Assembly: GCA_949316235.1 (NCBI GenBank)
Contig: OX438744.1
Coordinates: forward strand, 38,002,778 to 38,066,777
Direction of reading: 5' to 3'
Origin: Oegoconia quadripuncta
Lineage: Eukaryota; Arthropoda; Insecta; Lepidoptera; Autostichidae
Length of the DNA: 64,000 bases
The translations under genes and the position numbers were made by a program. Below the pieces are notes generated by a model that saw only the letters and a list, made by a program, of their open reading frames with translations, searched no databases and was not told the DNA's origin. Below, in pieces: positions 1 to 12,900 of this stretch (the first letter of the stretch is position 1; each line of letters starts with the position of its first letter).

Positions 1-972
1 AGCGTTTACAGTGGGCAGTAAAGCGTCCTATCCAGTGAAAGAGGGGGAGAATTTGTAAAATGAAATGGGACATGAGATACGGCCCAGAACCCACTGAATG
101 GTGGTAGGTAGAAATGGTGAACATTTCATTCATTTTTATTTTAGTTGTCATGCAACTACTCATCTTGAAGCAGAGTGAAAATGAGCGGCGTTACCTTTTT
201 AATTGGCACAGTTTTGTTTTCAACAGAAAAATTTATAGCTTAAATGTGGTGGTTTTAAAAATTCTAATGTAAAATCATTACTAAAAAAAGTCAATACCAA
301 TTAAATAAATCATCTCAAAAATAAAATACACTGTACCAAATAATGCTTATTTTTGGGCACTCCTCTGATTGGTCAATGTACCAAACGCCTTGCCCCAGCT
401 TTAAACTGATTGCGTGTACGTACGCTTAAGCACCACGATGCGGATCCGTCCCGCTCCGAATTTACGGACTTAAAATTATCAGCACCCATGGTATAATATT
501 CTAACGCCTGGTATCTTCCCATAACAGCTAGGTCATATATAACGGTGGGTCTCCACTCAAGAGAAGGAAAATGAGACAATAAGATCTCTTGTATTTTGTA
601 ACTCTAAAGCAAAGAGTGTAGACATATTTATTGCCTAATTCTGCTTCTACCGTTTGAGTTGACAATCACCCTAAGGCTACGTCATATGCTTTGATGTGAT
701 TCTCAAAGTGTCGGGGAACAAGATTAGAATATTAGAACAGTACAATAATTAAAGTTTATTTTTATGAATAAATCGACAATTTGATACTTATTAAATTTAT
801 TGAAATTAACCCTAACAATGACGGAGTCTTAGGCCATCAGGGAAGAAAATACGAGGTGTTAGCGTACTACTCATATTAAACCATGTGAGCACCTCTCATT
901 TCCGTAACAGTTTACGTACATTCAAAATATAAAAGAGATTTCGAAGACTTCAGGCGTGATTATGTAACTTTT

Positions 973-1245
973 ATGGCGTGTGATTTGAGGTTTTCTCACT
1001 GGTTAGCAAAGTTGCGTAATCTACTCAACAAGTACAAACAAGTAACAGGTATAGAATTAGTTTTGGTGCAATTAAATCATGCTGCAACATCACAGTTTAC
1101 TAAAGTTAATAGATTACTTGATTACAGACGAAATCTATGTACAATGAGATTTAAAAGTGCATATCCAACTCCAGCTCAGATGACTAAGAATGCCTTTGAA
1201 CTTGTAAGGGAAAATGTTATTAATTCTATTGTAGTCAACTTATAA
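973..1245 (+). other. Unassigned 90-codon open frame
   Basis: ATG at 973 to stop at 1245. The peptide is mixed in composition (FSHWLAKLRNLLNKY, LLDYRRNLCTMRFKS) and not simply repetitive, but I recognise no family. It lies downstream of the last Wnk exon found. It may be the eroded end of a transposon gene or chance. Confidence 0.2.
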
Positions 1246-1829
1246 GATTAGTAATAGAGTTCAATAAAAGCTAAATCACTTGAGCTGGGACTTGGTATGC
1301 ACTGATGAACCCGACTGTACGTGTATTAAATTGATTACTAGAAAAGAGAAGTATCAATGTTCTTTGTATTACTACTTTTTCGTGCTTGTTATTAGGCAGA
1401 GCGGCGAGATTTGAAATAAATATATAAAAAGTTAATTTAAGATTGAATTTATGACAATATGGGCAATTAGATAAAGGGCAGATTAATTTCTATGACAAGA
1501 TGTAGTTGTCTGTACACTAACAGACTTCGATGTCCTTAGTCGTACTGTTCCAGGGTATTCTACATATGACTACAATCAACTCGGAAGAAACCGAAATTTT
1601 TTAATCCATGAGTGATAGCAATGATCATGCCTCCTCATAAGAAAGGTCAAGATCACGCAAAACGAGCTATAGAGAGAGCAAAGCTCGTCATTTCGAGCGA
1701 TTCAGGAACGAGGAAATCCGCAGAACAAAAGCCGCCGACATAACCCAGCGTATTAGTAAGTTGTAGAGGCAATGGGCAAAAGTAAATCACCCATGCATAT
1801 GGGATGTCATCTATATTTAACTGGCGCAA

Positions 1830-1945
1830 GCGAGCCGGACGAGTGCGAGCGCAGCGAGCACGGGAGTTTTTGGCACCCCGACATGGATAGGTTAGGCTCG
1901 CTCTGCTCGCCCGGCTCGCTTCCGCCATACCCTTCGTGTTCGGTC
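1830..1945. repeat. GC-rich repeat shared with the foldback MITEs
   Basis: gcgagcacggga, ggcaccccgacatggatagg and ccatacccttcgtgtt recur, inverted, in the core of the elements at 42860-43245 and 46396-46781. Here no terminal repeats are evident, so it may be a fragment or a separate repeat that was captured by them. Confidence 0.7.
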
Positions 1946-2525
1946 CTCTGTGTCCTCTCTTTCCTTTTTATAATTCCGCGGGTCAAGTATCTCGGCGCGC
2001 CTGTCAAATTTTCGAAAATACCTGCGGTGTTAAAAACGTTTATAGATACTCTTCTACTGGGTGTATTTGTAATCTGTGAAAAGCTATAGCTACGGGAATA
2101 TATTATCTATGGATATAATGAATGAACACTACTACAGCTATAATACAAAAAATCAGAAAAATGTTACGAGTTGTAATATGTAGGTATACCTATATCCACG
2201 ATATAATTGGTATTTTTACGGAAAGTACAGATTTATTTCATGTTTTTCTTAAAAAAACGGGTAATTCAATAAATTGTTATGAGAATTGGAAGCTCTATGG
2301 CCAGGTTCCTAAGCCTGTTCTAATAAAAAACAGTAGTTGGAATTCTATGCCTATACTCCCACCCACAGAGAAAAAAAATATTTTCGCAAATACAGACTAA
2401 ATATCATAGCTAACATGTAATGGCGCACATTATTGGATGCGGAATTTAATAGAGAACAAGTTCAAACACAGTCCGAAGGAATTGGAACTCTATAATCATT
2501 ACAATTGAGAGTTGAAAGTCGGGTG

Positions 2526-2602
2526 TACCGCCGACACCGATCGGTGTTCGCGAGTGTTGAAGGTATAAAAGTATTTTGGACACCGATCGGTGTCGGCGTC
2601 CG
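2526..2602. repeat. Inverted repeat made of two palindromes
   Basis: acaccgatcggtgt, itself a perfect palindrome, occurs at 2536-2549 and 2580-2593, and the outer bases gccg / cggc extend it as an inverted pair. Possible tiny MITE or paired binding sites for a dimer; no protein is suggested. Confidence 0.7.
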
Positions 2603-3321
2603 CCTACAGGTTAATTTCCCATATAAAAATCTGCTGATGTACATCAGTGAAATCGTTGGTATTGCCAATTTTTAGCGGAGCAATTGATTAAATTATATAT
2701 TTTGATAATATTCTATGTTTAGACATCCGATAATCCGGAAAAAATAGGGCATATTAGGTAAGTGAAATAGAAGATTGGCATAGGTAGTTAAATTTTTTTT
2801 TTTCTTCAAAACTATCATCGACCCACGCGCCTGCCGGAGATTGATGCGACTGGCGGGACTCCTAGGGTTATCACGCGAATTTTATGGGTTCATTTATTAC
2901 GCATATTTTGAACTTAAATGGTACGTAAAGGCTCTTTTAATGGACTAAATTTATCGTTCGCGTCCGCGTTCCAGCCCCACGTAGAATGTACAATTTCTCA
3001 AAGAAAATAAAAGAACTGATTCGATCGTCGCGATTTCAGAGATGGCCCCATGGTCAATATTGGTCATATACATTCTGAAAGCGGTGGTAAGCTGAAAGGC
3101 GGTTATTTATCCTTAGTTTATTATATTACCATGATGTAACATTTTAGGTCCCATAGAAGAGACCGATCAGCTGGACTGACAGTAGTTGAAAACCCTTATC
3201 GAAAAAAAAATTTAACCGTGAAGACGTCTTCTCTTTCTTAGTACCTTTCCGAGTAACATTGTAGAACCCCCTGTATACTTATACATATTCCTTATAAAAA
3301 TTCCCACTATAGTCTTTTATT

Positions 3322-3761
3322 TAGGGCTTGTAACCGATTTGGAAAATACCGGTAAATAAAGGTTTATACCGGATTGAGAGCCCTACCTAAAAATAAACCG
3401 GTTTAATACAAACAGATAGTGCAATACAGTCGTTTGTAGTGATAGAAACGGCGTCGTCTGTAAGAGCGAAATGAAAACCACTAAAAACCGCTTAATCGAT
3501 TCAAAACTCATTTCATTTCGCTCGTTAATAAAACCAGTCTTTTAAGGTTAAGGTAGAGCCAGACCTAAATAAAACACTCCTATGTACTGGACACTCATTT
3601 AGTTTTAAAATAAACTAAAAACCGCTTAATCGATTCAAAACTCATTTCATTTCGCTCCTTAATAAAATCGGTTTATTAAGTTAGAGCCAGACCTAAATAT
3701 AACACTCCTCTGTACTGGACACTCGTTTAGTTTTAAAAAGTAAACCGGTAAACAAGCCCTG
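3322..3761. mobile_element. hAT-like MITE with internal duplication
   Basis: Ends tagggcttgt and acaagccctg are inverted repeats (one base changed from cagggcttgt). The flanks cttttatt (3314-3321) and ctttaatt (3762-3769) match in 7 of 8 bases. Inside, a block of about 130 bp starting ctaaaaaccgcttaatcgat is repeated at 3480-3611 and 3615-3738. No coding capacity. Confidence 0.7.
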
Positions 3762-3847
3762 CTTTAATTATTCTAAATCCCGCCGACTCTGCAAGTATTA
3801 GTGTAATCAAATCAAGGACGGGTGTAGCTTGGTGTTTGTGTGCATAC

Positions 3848-3957
3848 CTGGTTGGGCGTTGTTCAGTATGTTGTTGTGGAGGGCGAGGTCTGGCTGCGGG
3901 TACTGGGGCTGGTTGAGGAAGCCGAGGAGATTGGGCCCCGACAGGTTCTGCTGTTGG
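3848..3957 (-). CDS. Wnk: Wnk exon 22, last exon found
   Basis: 110 bp, [20 protein letters not shown] and onward, Asn/Gln/Pro-rich. Acceptor ttcccag, donor G|gtatgc, phase 1, so at least one more exon is needed. If the donor is not used, the frame runs 13 more residues and stops at 3807, which would be a short alternative C-terminus. No continuing exon was recognised between 3847 and 1. Confidence 0.85.
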
Positions 3958-6900
3958 CTGGGAACATGAGAAACACGTGTAAGGCTTTGGCAACCCACAT
4001 AGATAGGTATCTATGTGGGTTGCTGAAGCATTCAAAATATTAATCGGTAGAACTACTACCGATTAACATTTTGAAGGCTGCCTTGAATCTCTAACAGAAA
4101 ATATTGTTTATTTTTGTTCAGTCGAACGTACTACATAAGATTAGTGTAAGATATCTCCATTATGTAGGTTGTAGGTATTTAAATACAAAGATCTTCAGTG
4201 AAATCTAAATAGTTTGAATTGGGACTGGACATACAATTATGGATCGATTCCAAAGAAAGCTGGTGTAGAATTTTGGGCTCACCCATTTTTTATGCACAGC
4301 GGGTTAGCACTTGACCTCAATCACACCTGATGTTAAGTGAAGATGAGGCCGAACGTGGAAGCGTACTGACTCGGAAACCCCATCTTATTTGGGGAACTGG
4401 CTATCTTACGTTTGACAACCGCTACACAACAATGCTAATATTGCTGCTTGCAGGCAGATTTAGATAAGATGATGGTAGCTAGCCAGGCGGACATTTAAAA
4501 TGCCTTTTCACCAACCAAACCGAGTACTAAACATGTACGCCGCAGAGGATCGAACCTGCAACCTCCGAATCGTAAACCCTATGTTGTTTACATCGAGCCA
4601 CGGAGGCAGACTTCCACAGTGAAGTTATGCAAGTTCCTGTTGTTAACTTCACTTCATTCAACTGTCTGTCACCGTATCATCATCATAACCACTGTTGCTA
4701 CCTAGAATAAACTCATCGGACTTACTTCATAATATTCTGCTTAAGCAGCATCCTCTGAATGTTCTCCGCATTGGGCAGAGCTTCGCTCGGCGCCGGCGCA
4801 GGGGCCAGCCCGCCCAGCGGCGTTCCCACCTGACTCAGACCCAGCAGTGGACTATCCGTCGCTATCTGCAGAGGCATCGTCAAATTCGGTTGTATACTAA
4901 GTAGGTTAGGATTCATATTGTTTTGTATCGGTGCTGGGAGCGTTTGAGCCGGAGTCGGTATAGTTTGACTTGGTAACTCCGGCTTGGTTTCTGTTACAGT
5001 TGCCTGCGCCTGCGCTCCATACGCATGCACGTTCTCTGTGGTGACTGGCGCTTCCTCTGGGAGGCCGTTGACTTCGAGCCTCTCTTTGGCTACCTCGGAG
5101 TACAGCCTGGGCTGTTCCGAGTCGGTTATCACAGCTTTGTCCTCATGCGATTCCTCCCCCTTGTCCACTACTGGGCTGACTAGAAACCTCGATATCTTCC
5201 GCGAGGGTTTTTGCGGTTTTCGCTCGCCGTTTGACTCGTTGCTGCCGGACCGGTCGGGCGGCGCCGACCCGCCATCGGATTGATTTGAACCTGAAAATTC
5301 AGGGGGAAACCACAACATTAAATAATATAGATCAGTGTTTCCCAAACTTCTCGGGACCGAGACCAATCTACAAGAAAGTTTAAAGTTCGCGGCCCACCTT
5401 GTATCATGAAGACAAAAAAGCAGCGGTATGTTGCTGCCGCAGCATTTACGCGTTTATTCTTATCGTAAGTTCACCACCATACCATCATCATCAGCCTACT
5501 GACGTTCACTGCTGGACAACGACGACGAACGAACGAGTAAAATGAAAATTGAACGAGTACGACAATCGTCCTATAGTTTCAGGACCCATCTAAAATCTAC
5601 CCGCGACCCACCAGTGGGTCGCGACCCACACTTTGGGAAATACTGATATAGATGATTTAGGCACCATGGGCCGTAATATAGTATAAACGCATCCAAAGGC
5701 AAAATTTGTGTGAGGAACGGTATGTCGTTTGTTTTTCTGTGATCCAACATAAGAACGTTTATTGAAAGGGTTTATCTATCCAATCAAACTAATATTATAC
5801 ATGTGAAAGTATGGAAAAACTTGTACGTTGCACAATTACGGTACGGCTTTTTTTTTTTGTTTTTTACATGAGAGGGCGGCAAACGAGCATGCGGGTCACC
5901 TGATGGAAAGCAACCACCGCCGCCCATGGACACCCGCAACACCAAAAGGGTCACAGATGCGTTGCCGGCCTTTGAGGAAGGTGTCCACCCCAGAATAAGT
6001 AGGGCAGCCTGAGCGGTGAGGGATTCTCCAGCACTAATAGTGCTGGTACCCTCCTGGGGTACTAACTCTTTAAATACCGCTACCATTCTGGAGAGAGACT
6101 GGAAGGTGGGCCTCCGGCGCCCTCGCTCACCGGACGAAGCGCAGTGGCAAAATGCCACTACTCAGACGTCGGTCTTCTGCGAGAGGGTGGTATCTCCCGG
6201 TCGAGCCGGCCCATTCATGCTGCAAGCTAATAGCTTACAGCTAATAGCTTACAGCTAAAGCTAACGGCTGAAGGTATTTCGATGAAATTTGATAAACAGG
6301 TAGAATATGCACTAGGATAGGATACATAACACTTTTAACCTCATATATAGTGAGCAGTTCTCGTGGCATAAATATATTACACTTATAATTAAATTCCACG
6401 CGCAGCGAAGTCGCAGGTAAATGTTAGCGATACTGTTGAATTATGGCATACTGTAGATAGTATCAGACATCAATAACGTGATAAGATCCATAGTATTATT
6501 AGAATACGAATCCTTTATTTGACCCATTTAGCGACACACACATACATGTATAAATGTGAAAATAACCAATGAACACAGTGAAATTGGGACCGAAGGAGAT
6601 AAGAGTAATCGGTCGTCGTACCACAAATTCCTCAACAACCACGTTGTTAGAAAGCAGATTATAAAACAATTTCACATAATACGATACTCCCATCTCATAC
6701 ACACTACCTAACTCTCAATATTTCTCGGAATAGTATGATTGGAATATATTACCATGTATTTCTCCATTAATTATTTATAATTCATGTTCATAACTGCTAT
6801 TTTTCTTGCTAATTGGGATCTATTAACAATTAATATGAAACTTCTAAACCAACGGAAATTCCCGAATGCGTTAACACGATACCTATGCTAAGTTGGAACC

Positions 6901-9900
6901 ATTTTTCTCTACAGGATTTTGGACTAGATCAATTTAGATAAACCGCCAACCATAGTGAAGTTAGGCAAGTTCTTGTGGCGAACTTCACTTCGTCACGTCT
7001 ATCACCGCATCAATGCCATTGATCTTGCCTCCCGAATTCCTAGTCCATGGAGCTCACTTCTCAAGTTTGCGTAACCTGACGGGCGTAGCCCCTTTATGAG
7101 CTGTGACCCATTTGTCCTGCTGCATCACACATATGCTTTAGTTATTAATAGACATATTCTTTTATAGAAATCTTGCAAAACTTTATGTATGTGTGTGACT
7201 GGAGTAACAAATAAACGCTCCATCTTATATTTTTATTTTTGTGCAATGTTAGCTGTTTATCTATGTACCTATAGAGGAGGCGGTGCTGATCTTGCGGCTG
7301 ACGGCGTCCACGTGGGGCGGGCGCGGCGCGGGGTCGGGGGGCGGCGGCGGGGGGTCCAGCGCCAGCTCGGCCGCGATGTTGTCGTGGCTGGCGGTGGGCG
7401 TGGTGCACTCAGAGTTGTCCTGGTTGGAGTCCGTCAGGTTCTCCTCGCGCTCCGTTGTTTCAGAGTCGTAGTCCGTCTGGGGATTGGGTACCAGTAGTTT
7501 AATACAGTTAGTAAGAAAATGTGCTGTCAAATACTGTAAATATGACTTAAAATTCAATGGGTTGGCATTGTCACAACTTCTATAATTTCCGAGCCAAACT
7601 TTCACATTTTACGACAGATATGAATGAAAAGAAATATGCGCGGAGAAATTGTAATTTCAAATGTTCGACAGCTTCAGTATTTAAAACGCGACATTTTAAA
7701 GAAATCGCCGCGACCCTCGCAATTCGAAAATTAGTAAAAACGTTAAAAACTATCTCAGCAATTTAATATTCAAGAAGAATTTTCGAAAACGGTGCAAATT
7801 TGCGTTTTGCAACTCGTAAGTCGATGTCGTCCTAACTATTTTACATTTGCCAGGAGTTTTGAGAAAAAATTACTTAATAATTACAAAAATAAGCAATTAA
7901 TTTGCTAAATTCATTGAAATTATAACTATCTCTATTTAATATATAAAATATTAATTTTTCCAAAGAAATATCGTAAAGACTGAATGTCCCACGACCTTTG
8001 CCTGACAATTTATTTGTCACAACAATCTTATGCCTTATTTTGCATTATTTTGTGTACTCTACATAAAATATGGGCAGTTTTTCACGTAACGTACTAATTC
8101 TATCCGACACTATAAACGAGGCGCAAAGTTGTCTTTTGCTGTCATCTCGAGACAAGTACATACACATAATATAGTATCTCGCCTAACATTAGTCAATATT
8201 CAGAATTGCCATAGTAAATTGCAATTGTCACATTTGTGGTACAGGGCTCTAAGATCAAAAACATCAATAGGGTAGCCATTAGGACACCGTCTACCTTCAT
8301 TAGCGATTTTACCTTATCGACGTTTAGCCTGAGCGCGGAGTGGTGGGCACTGAGCACTGGTGCTACGCCAGGGTTGGCCAACACTTGGCCCACTATGTCC
8401 TTGATTAGCTCGATGAAGGTCGCGCTCTGCCACTCCGGCAGTAGATTGTTTGATACCTGCAAACGGTAAAAACTTGAAAATTGGAGACATTTATTCCTTG
8501 TCAATATCCGATCGTACTGGAGGGCACTATTTTGGAAGTCTGGAAAGATCTCCATAATTTCTTATATTCCACTTTCCCTAAAAGCTCCAATAGATTAAGA
8601 TAACGTATGTTTTACACATGACGGGAAATTCGATTTAAAAGCAGTTTATATTTTTGTGACCAAGTCGGGTAACTACAGAATTATATAACAACATTTGGGC
8701 AAATAAGACACTATTCTTCAGTATTTGGCTTGGAAACAAGCTATGTTTAATAAGAGCATATAGCTTACTAAGCTGCATGGACACGCGTCGCCTTTCCGAC
8801 ATTAATGAAATTCTACTATTTACAAACTCGTGGGCAAGAAATGCAATTCGTGTTTCTTCAGGTCATGTGACGATATAAAAGTTGACTCACTAGATTGCTG
8901 GCGATCTCGTCAGGGTTGACATCGGTGACGTCAAACTTGAACTGCACTGTCTTGACCTTGGACTCGAGCTGGCAGTGGACCGTGGTGGAAGGCGCCTCCT
9001 CATCAGGTCGCAGTACGGTGAGTTTAGGGAACTTGTCCTTCTCACGTGACCGCTTCTTGGAGCCTCGAGACTTTTTGTCGCCTGTTATTGGAGATGGTAT
9101 CGCTGTGCCCACTGAAATCAAAAGTGTAACGTATGAATAGATGTTATATTACAATCCAAACTAGTGTAGTTACATGGTGGTTATCTCTACGGGCGCCTAC
9201 TGAGGGTAGACGGTGATATCTAATGGCTATCGCTGTACTCCAGACTAATTAAGAGGTCTTACTAATTTACTTGTCTCCCACACTAATTTGTAGTCGAAGG
9301 GAGTGCACAGACCAAGTACATAAAAAATAATACAGCGGCGCATACGATCCCTGCACTATTTATACGAAGCGCTTGAGCCATTTTGACCACCCCTGTAACT
9401 GTAACATGTTACTATTATTAAATAAGAAAACAAACATAACCGATTATTACCACAGAAAATTAATAATAACATGAAACTAAAAATAGTGTTGCCATTCGAT
9501 TGGATTTCAACATCATTTTAGTCCAATAATGTCCAAAGAGATTTGGCCTCTTTAACGTGTATGTTGTTAGTGGAATCCAAATTTCTTTGAAGTGCAAAGG
9601 ATGAATGTCATGATACCTCAGACAAGCCGAACATGAAATTCTAGAGAGCTGTGTTGTTACAATGTTGACACTAAATAATAGTAATAGTAACAATTTGTGA
9701 TTATGCTTTTTTCACAATATATCGGAAAAGTTCTTCGAATTTCGTGCTAGTGTTTCTAAACATTTTAAAAATCGCCCCGAGGATTTTAGAGAAATTAAAA
9801 TTATAAAATAGATTGGGAGGGAGTTTTGGTAAGACGAAGTCCCACCTGCAATGTGGACGCCGATCCACATTATGGGTTGCTTTGCAGGTATTTATTGATA

Positions 9901-12900
9901 TTTTTTCTTACAGGCTAAAAGCTAAATTAATATGAATAGAACCAACCCAGGAGTCCGTGGACGTCTTAAAAGGTGACTAAGTATTCATGGTGACCATAAC
10001 AAACCATTGATGGGCAGCAAATCACTAGTGAAGAGCTCCCAAAAACCTGCATTGATGATGAGATGAATCCCTTCCCGAAAGAAACGTAAAAGTTATGTGA
10101 GGCTTACATCCAGCATTTGATGTGGTATGATGAAACTATCAAATATCGATGAGCTTTGGAGTCGCCGCGACAGGCGGCGTGCTATGTCGTCCCATGCTTC
10201 AATCAGCCATACGTCGACGCTTGCCCTATTGATTACAAATAGGTACTTTTCGCTTACGTATTATGTTCAATTAAATAAAGCATTTCGGCAACTACAATGG
10301 AAAAAAACTAACCTAATTTTGTCAAGAGTATCTATCTGTCTGCATGTCTCAGCATCATAACTCTTACAATTTCAGATCGATAGTTATGAAACGTCATAGG
10401 AGGATGAGAAATAGGTATACAAAAAAAACAGTGTAATTTTTTGGGTGGACCGAATTGAGTTCTTTATTTCGGTAAATACTGTGTGAGATATGAGTTTCGA
10501 GAGTAGTTTGTCTAACATATCTAACTGTGTGCGAAGTGCGAGTTTTGTCTCCTTTTTAACTTTACCATCGCGTTTACGCAAAAAGTATCTATGAAGAAAT
10601 CGTTAAGCAAACTATCCGCTAGAGGCGCTGCATATTTCTTCATACAAATCGACACGTAAACGTGAACGCGGTAGTAAAGTTAAGTCGAAACAAAACTCAC
10701 ACTCCGCGCTCTGACCGTGTCATCAAAACGATCTGAATAAATCAGGATACCGGCTCTCAGAGAACACTAAAATGCGATATTATTTTGAGCAAGGTATGAT
10801 TATTTATTTTTATTTATTTATTTAATATGTTAACAAGTTTTGCGCAATGTTCACCTAGCAACAAAGCAATTGTAGTCGGTGAAACCGTAAACTTATGCAT
10901 GTCCGTCACGCACTTGGGTCGTTTTTTATTTCAACAATTTACCTCAATGCGTAAAATTAAAAATTGATCCTCTATCAATGATTCACATTACAAACATGGA
11001 GATGGACATAAGATTCATTGTCTATATCTTCTTTTAACCCAGATGTTCTCAGAGATCCAGACAATTTTATTTCCGTCAATCCACTATTACCCAAATTGAT
11101 ATCCTATCCAATCAGAATGATATTATTTATTTGGTTATGCAATTTACGATCAATCCACATAAACTTCGAGGACTAATTGCTTTAGCAATATTTTTTTTTA
11201 TCTATTCCCCGAGGATATTGAAGGCATAAAACGAATGTGTTCAAATGGTACAATTATTGTGTTTTATGGAAACTACGATAATGTTTTGAGAGATCTTAAT
11301 TTTCACTTAATATTATTAATTTGGTTGGATCTAGTACGATCTGCTATTGCCAAAGAGGGGTGTTTCCCGTCAATCCGATAATTGAACATTCGGCCCAATG
11401 AGATTTCCTTTTCCCTTTAAACCGACGCCCTCGTTTTATTTATGTACAGTCATGTTGAGTAATTATTCATTCTAATAATTCGACATCTTGTAAACTTATT
11501 GATACTTGCCATTAAATAATGAAGAGATATTTTATTGTCTAGATGACATTGGCAATCAAATAGAAATTTTCCTTTTTCTTAAAAATAAAACTGTTTGCTA
11601 ATGACCATACACGTTTCAATAATGATCTGACGAATGAAAACACGATTTCCCGTTTGTTACATAAGTATGGCGAACGAGAAATAAAGTGCCACTGGATTGA
11701 TTGATCTGTCGACCGATCGGACAAACGGGAAACATCCCAAAAGAGGTTCGGCCAGAAATAGCTAGGTCAATTCTAGATATGATAAGCACACTCACCTTCC
11801 TGACTTTCCACTTGTTTCTCTTCTACAGAACTTAACTCCGGTTGCCTCATAGCCTCCCCATGGGTCGCACCAGATGGAAACTCTGTCATCGGAGTCAAAA
11901 ACTGCTCCTTCTGCCCGTTGCCGTTCTCAGTCTGCTCTGCTGGTATATTTAACTGCTGAAGTAAGGCTTCTTGAGGGAGGGACTGAGGAACCGTGGGTAA
12001 TGACTGTGGCACTGATGGTAAGGACTGAGGAAGCGACTGAACGGGCTGGTGCATTGTTATAGGCTGCGGAAGAGACTGAACTGGTTGTGGAATGGTCTGG
12101 GCTGGTTGAGGAACTGTTGGTATTGACTGCGGTATCGTCTGAAGAGCTTGAGGGACAGTTTGCGGCGCTGTTTGGACAGGCTGTGCAGCGGACTGTATCG
12201 GCTGTGGAACGGACTGTATTGGCTGAACGGATTGTAATGTCTGTGGCGCGGACTGGACAGGCTGTTGGATCGACTGTGGGACATTCATAGGAACTGACTC
12301 CTGCTGGACCGACTGAGGTACTTGTGGCATCGAAGAGGGAACCGAGGAAGGCATGGTCTGAACCATTTGCATCGGCTGACTTTGTTGGTACATCTGCAGG
12401 GGATTGGCAGCATAATTCTGCACCGGTGTGCCTTCATGACTAGATATCTGCCTATCATTCTGCTGCAAAACGTTCACATTCACAGCCATAAGGTTATGCG
12501 GCAGAGACTGACCCTGCATTTGATGTAGCTTGGCATACTCCTCCTGTTTCTGCATTTGGTTCAACATCTCGGCATATTGGTTTTGGTACTGTATTTGGTC
12601 AACGGACATTTGGGAATGCAAGGGCGGTTTCTGCTGGTAATCTTGTATTAACTGCTGCTGATCATGGACATCAGCCGTACTGATTTGACTCTGCTCCGAA
12701 CCTTGCCTCTGGTAAACAGGCCGCTGGGCCCGCAACATCTCCTCAACTTTCTGCTGCTGCTGGTCCATTAATTGTTGCTTCTGGGCGTAAAGAGCTAGAT
12801 TTTGCTGGTCGATAAGATTCTGTTGACTTTGTAACTGCAATTCTTGTTGAGCCAGATACTGGTGTTGCTGTAAATTACGTATATGCTGCGGCGATAGCGT

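Larger units (their letters stand above)
1..3313. other. Region left of the last Wnk exon
   Basis: Apart from the frame at 973-1245, the GC-rich repeat at 1830-1945 and the palindromes at 2526-2602, no exon, repeat family or RNA gene was recognised. A phase-1 terminal Wnk exon could hide here but I could not support one. Confidence 0.5.

Noticed and set aside
7145..7497. Frames rich in Arg, Gly or Pro at 7145-7497
   Set aside because: Shadows of the GC-rich Wnk exon 20; the splice-consistent frame is the one coding the acidic and proline stretch.
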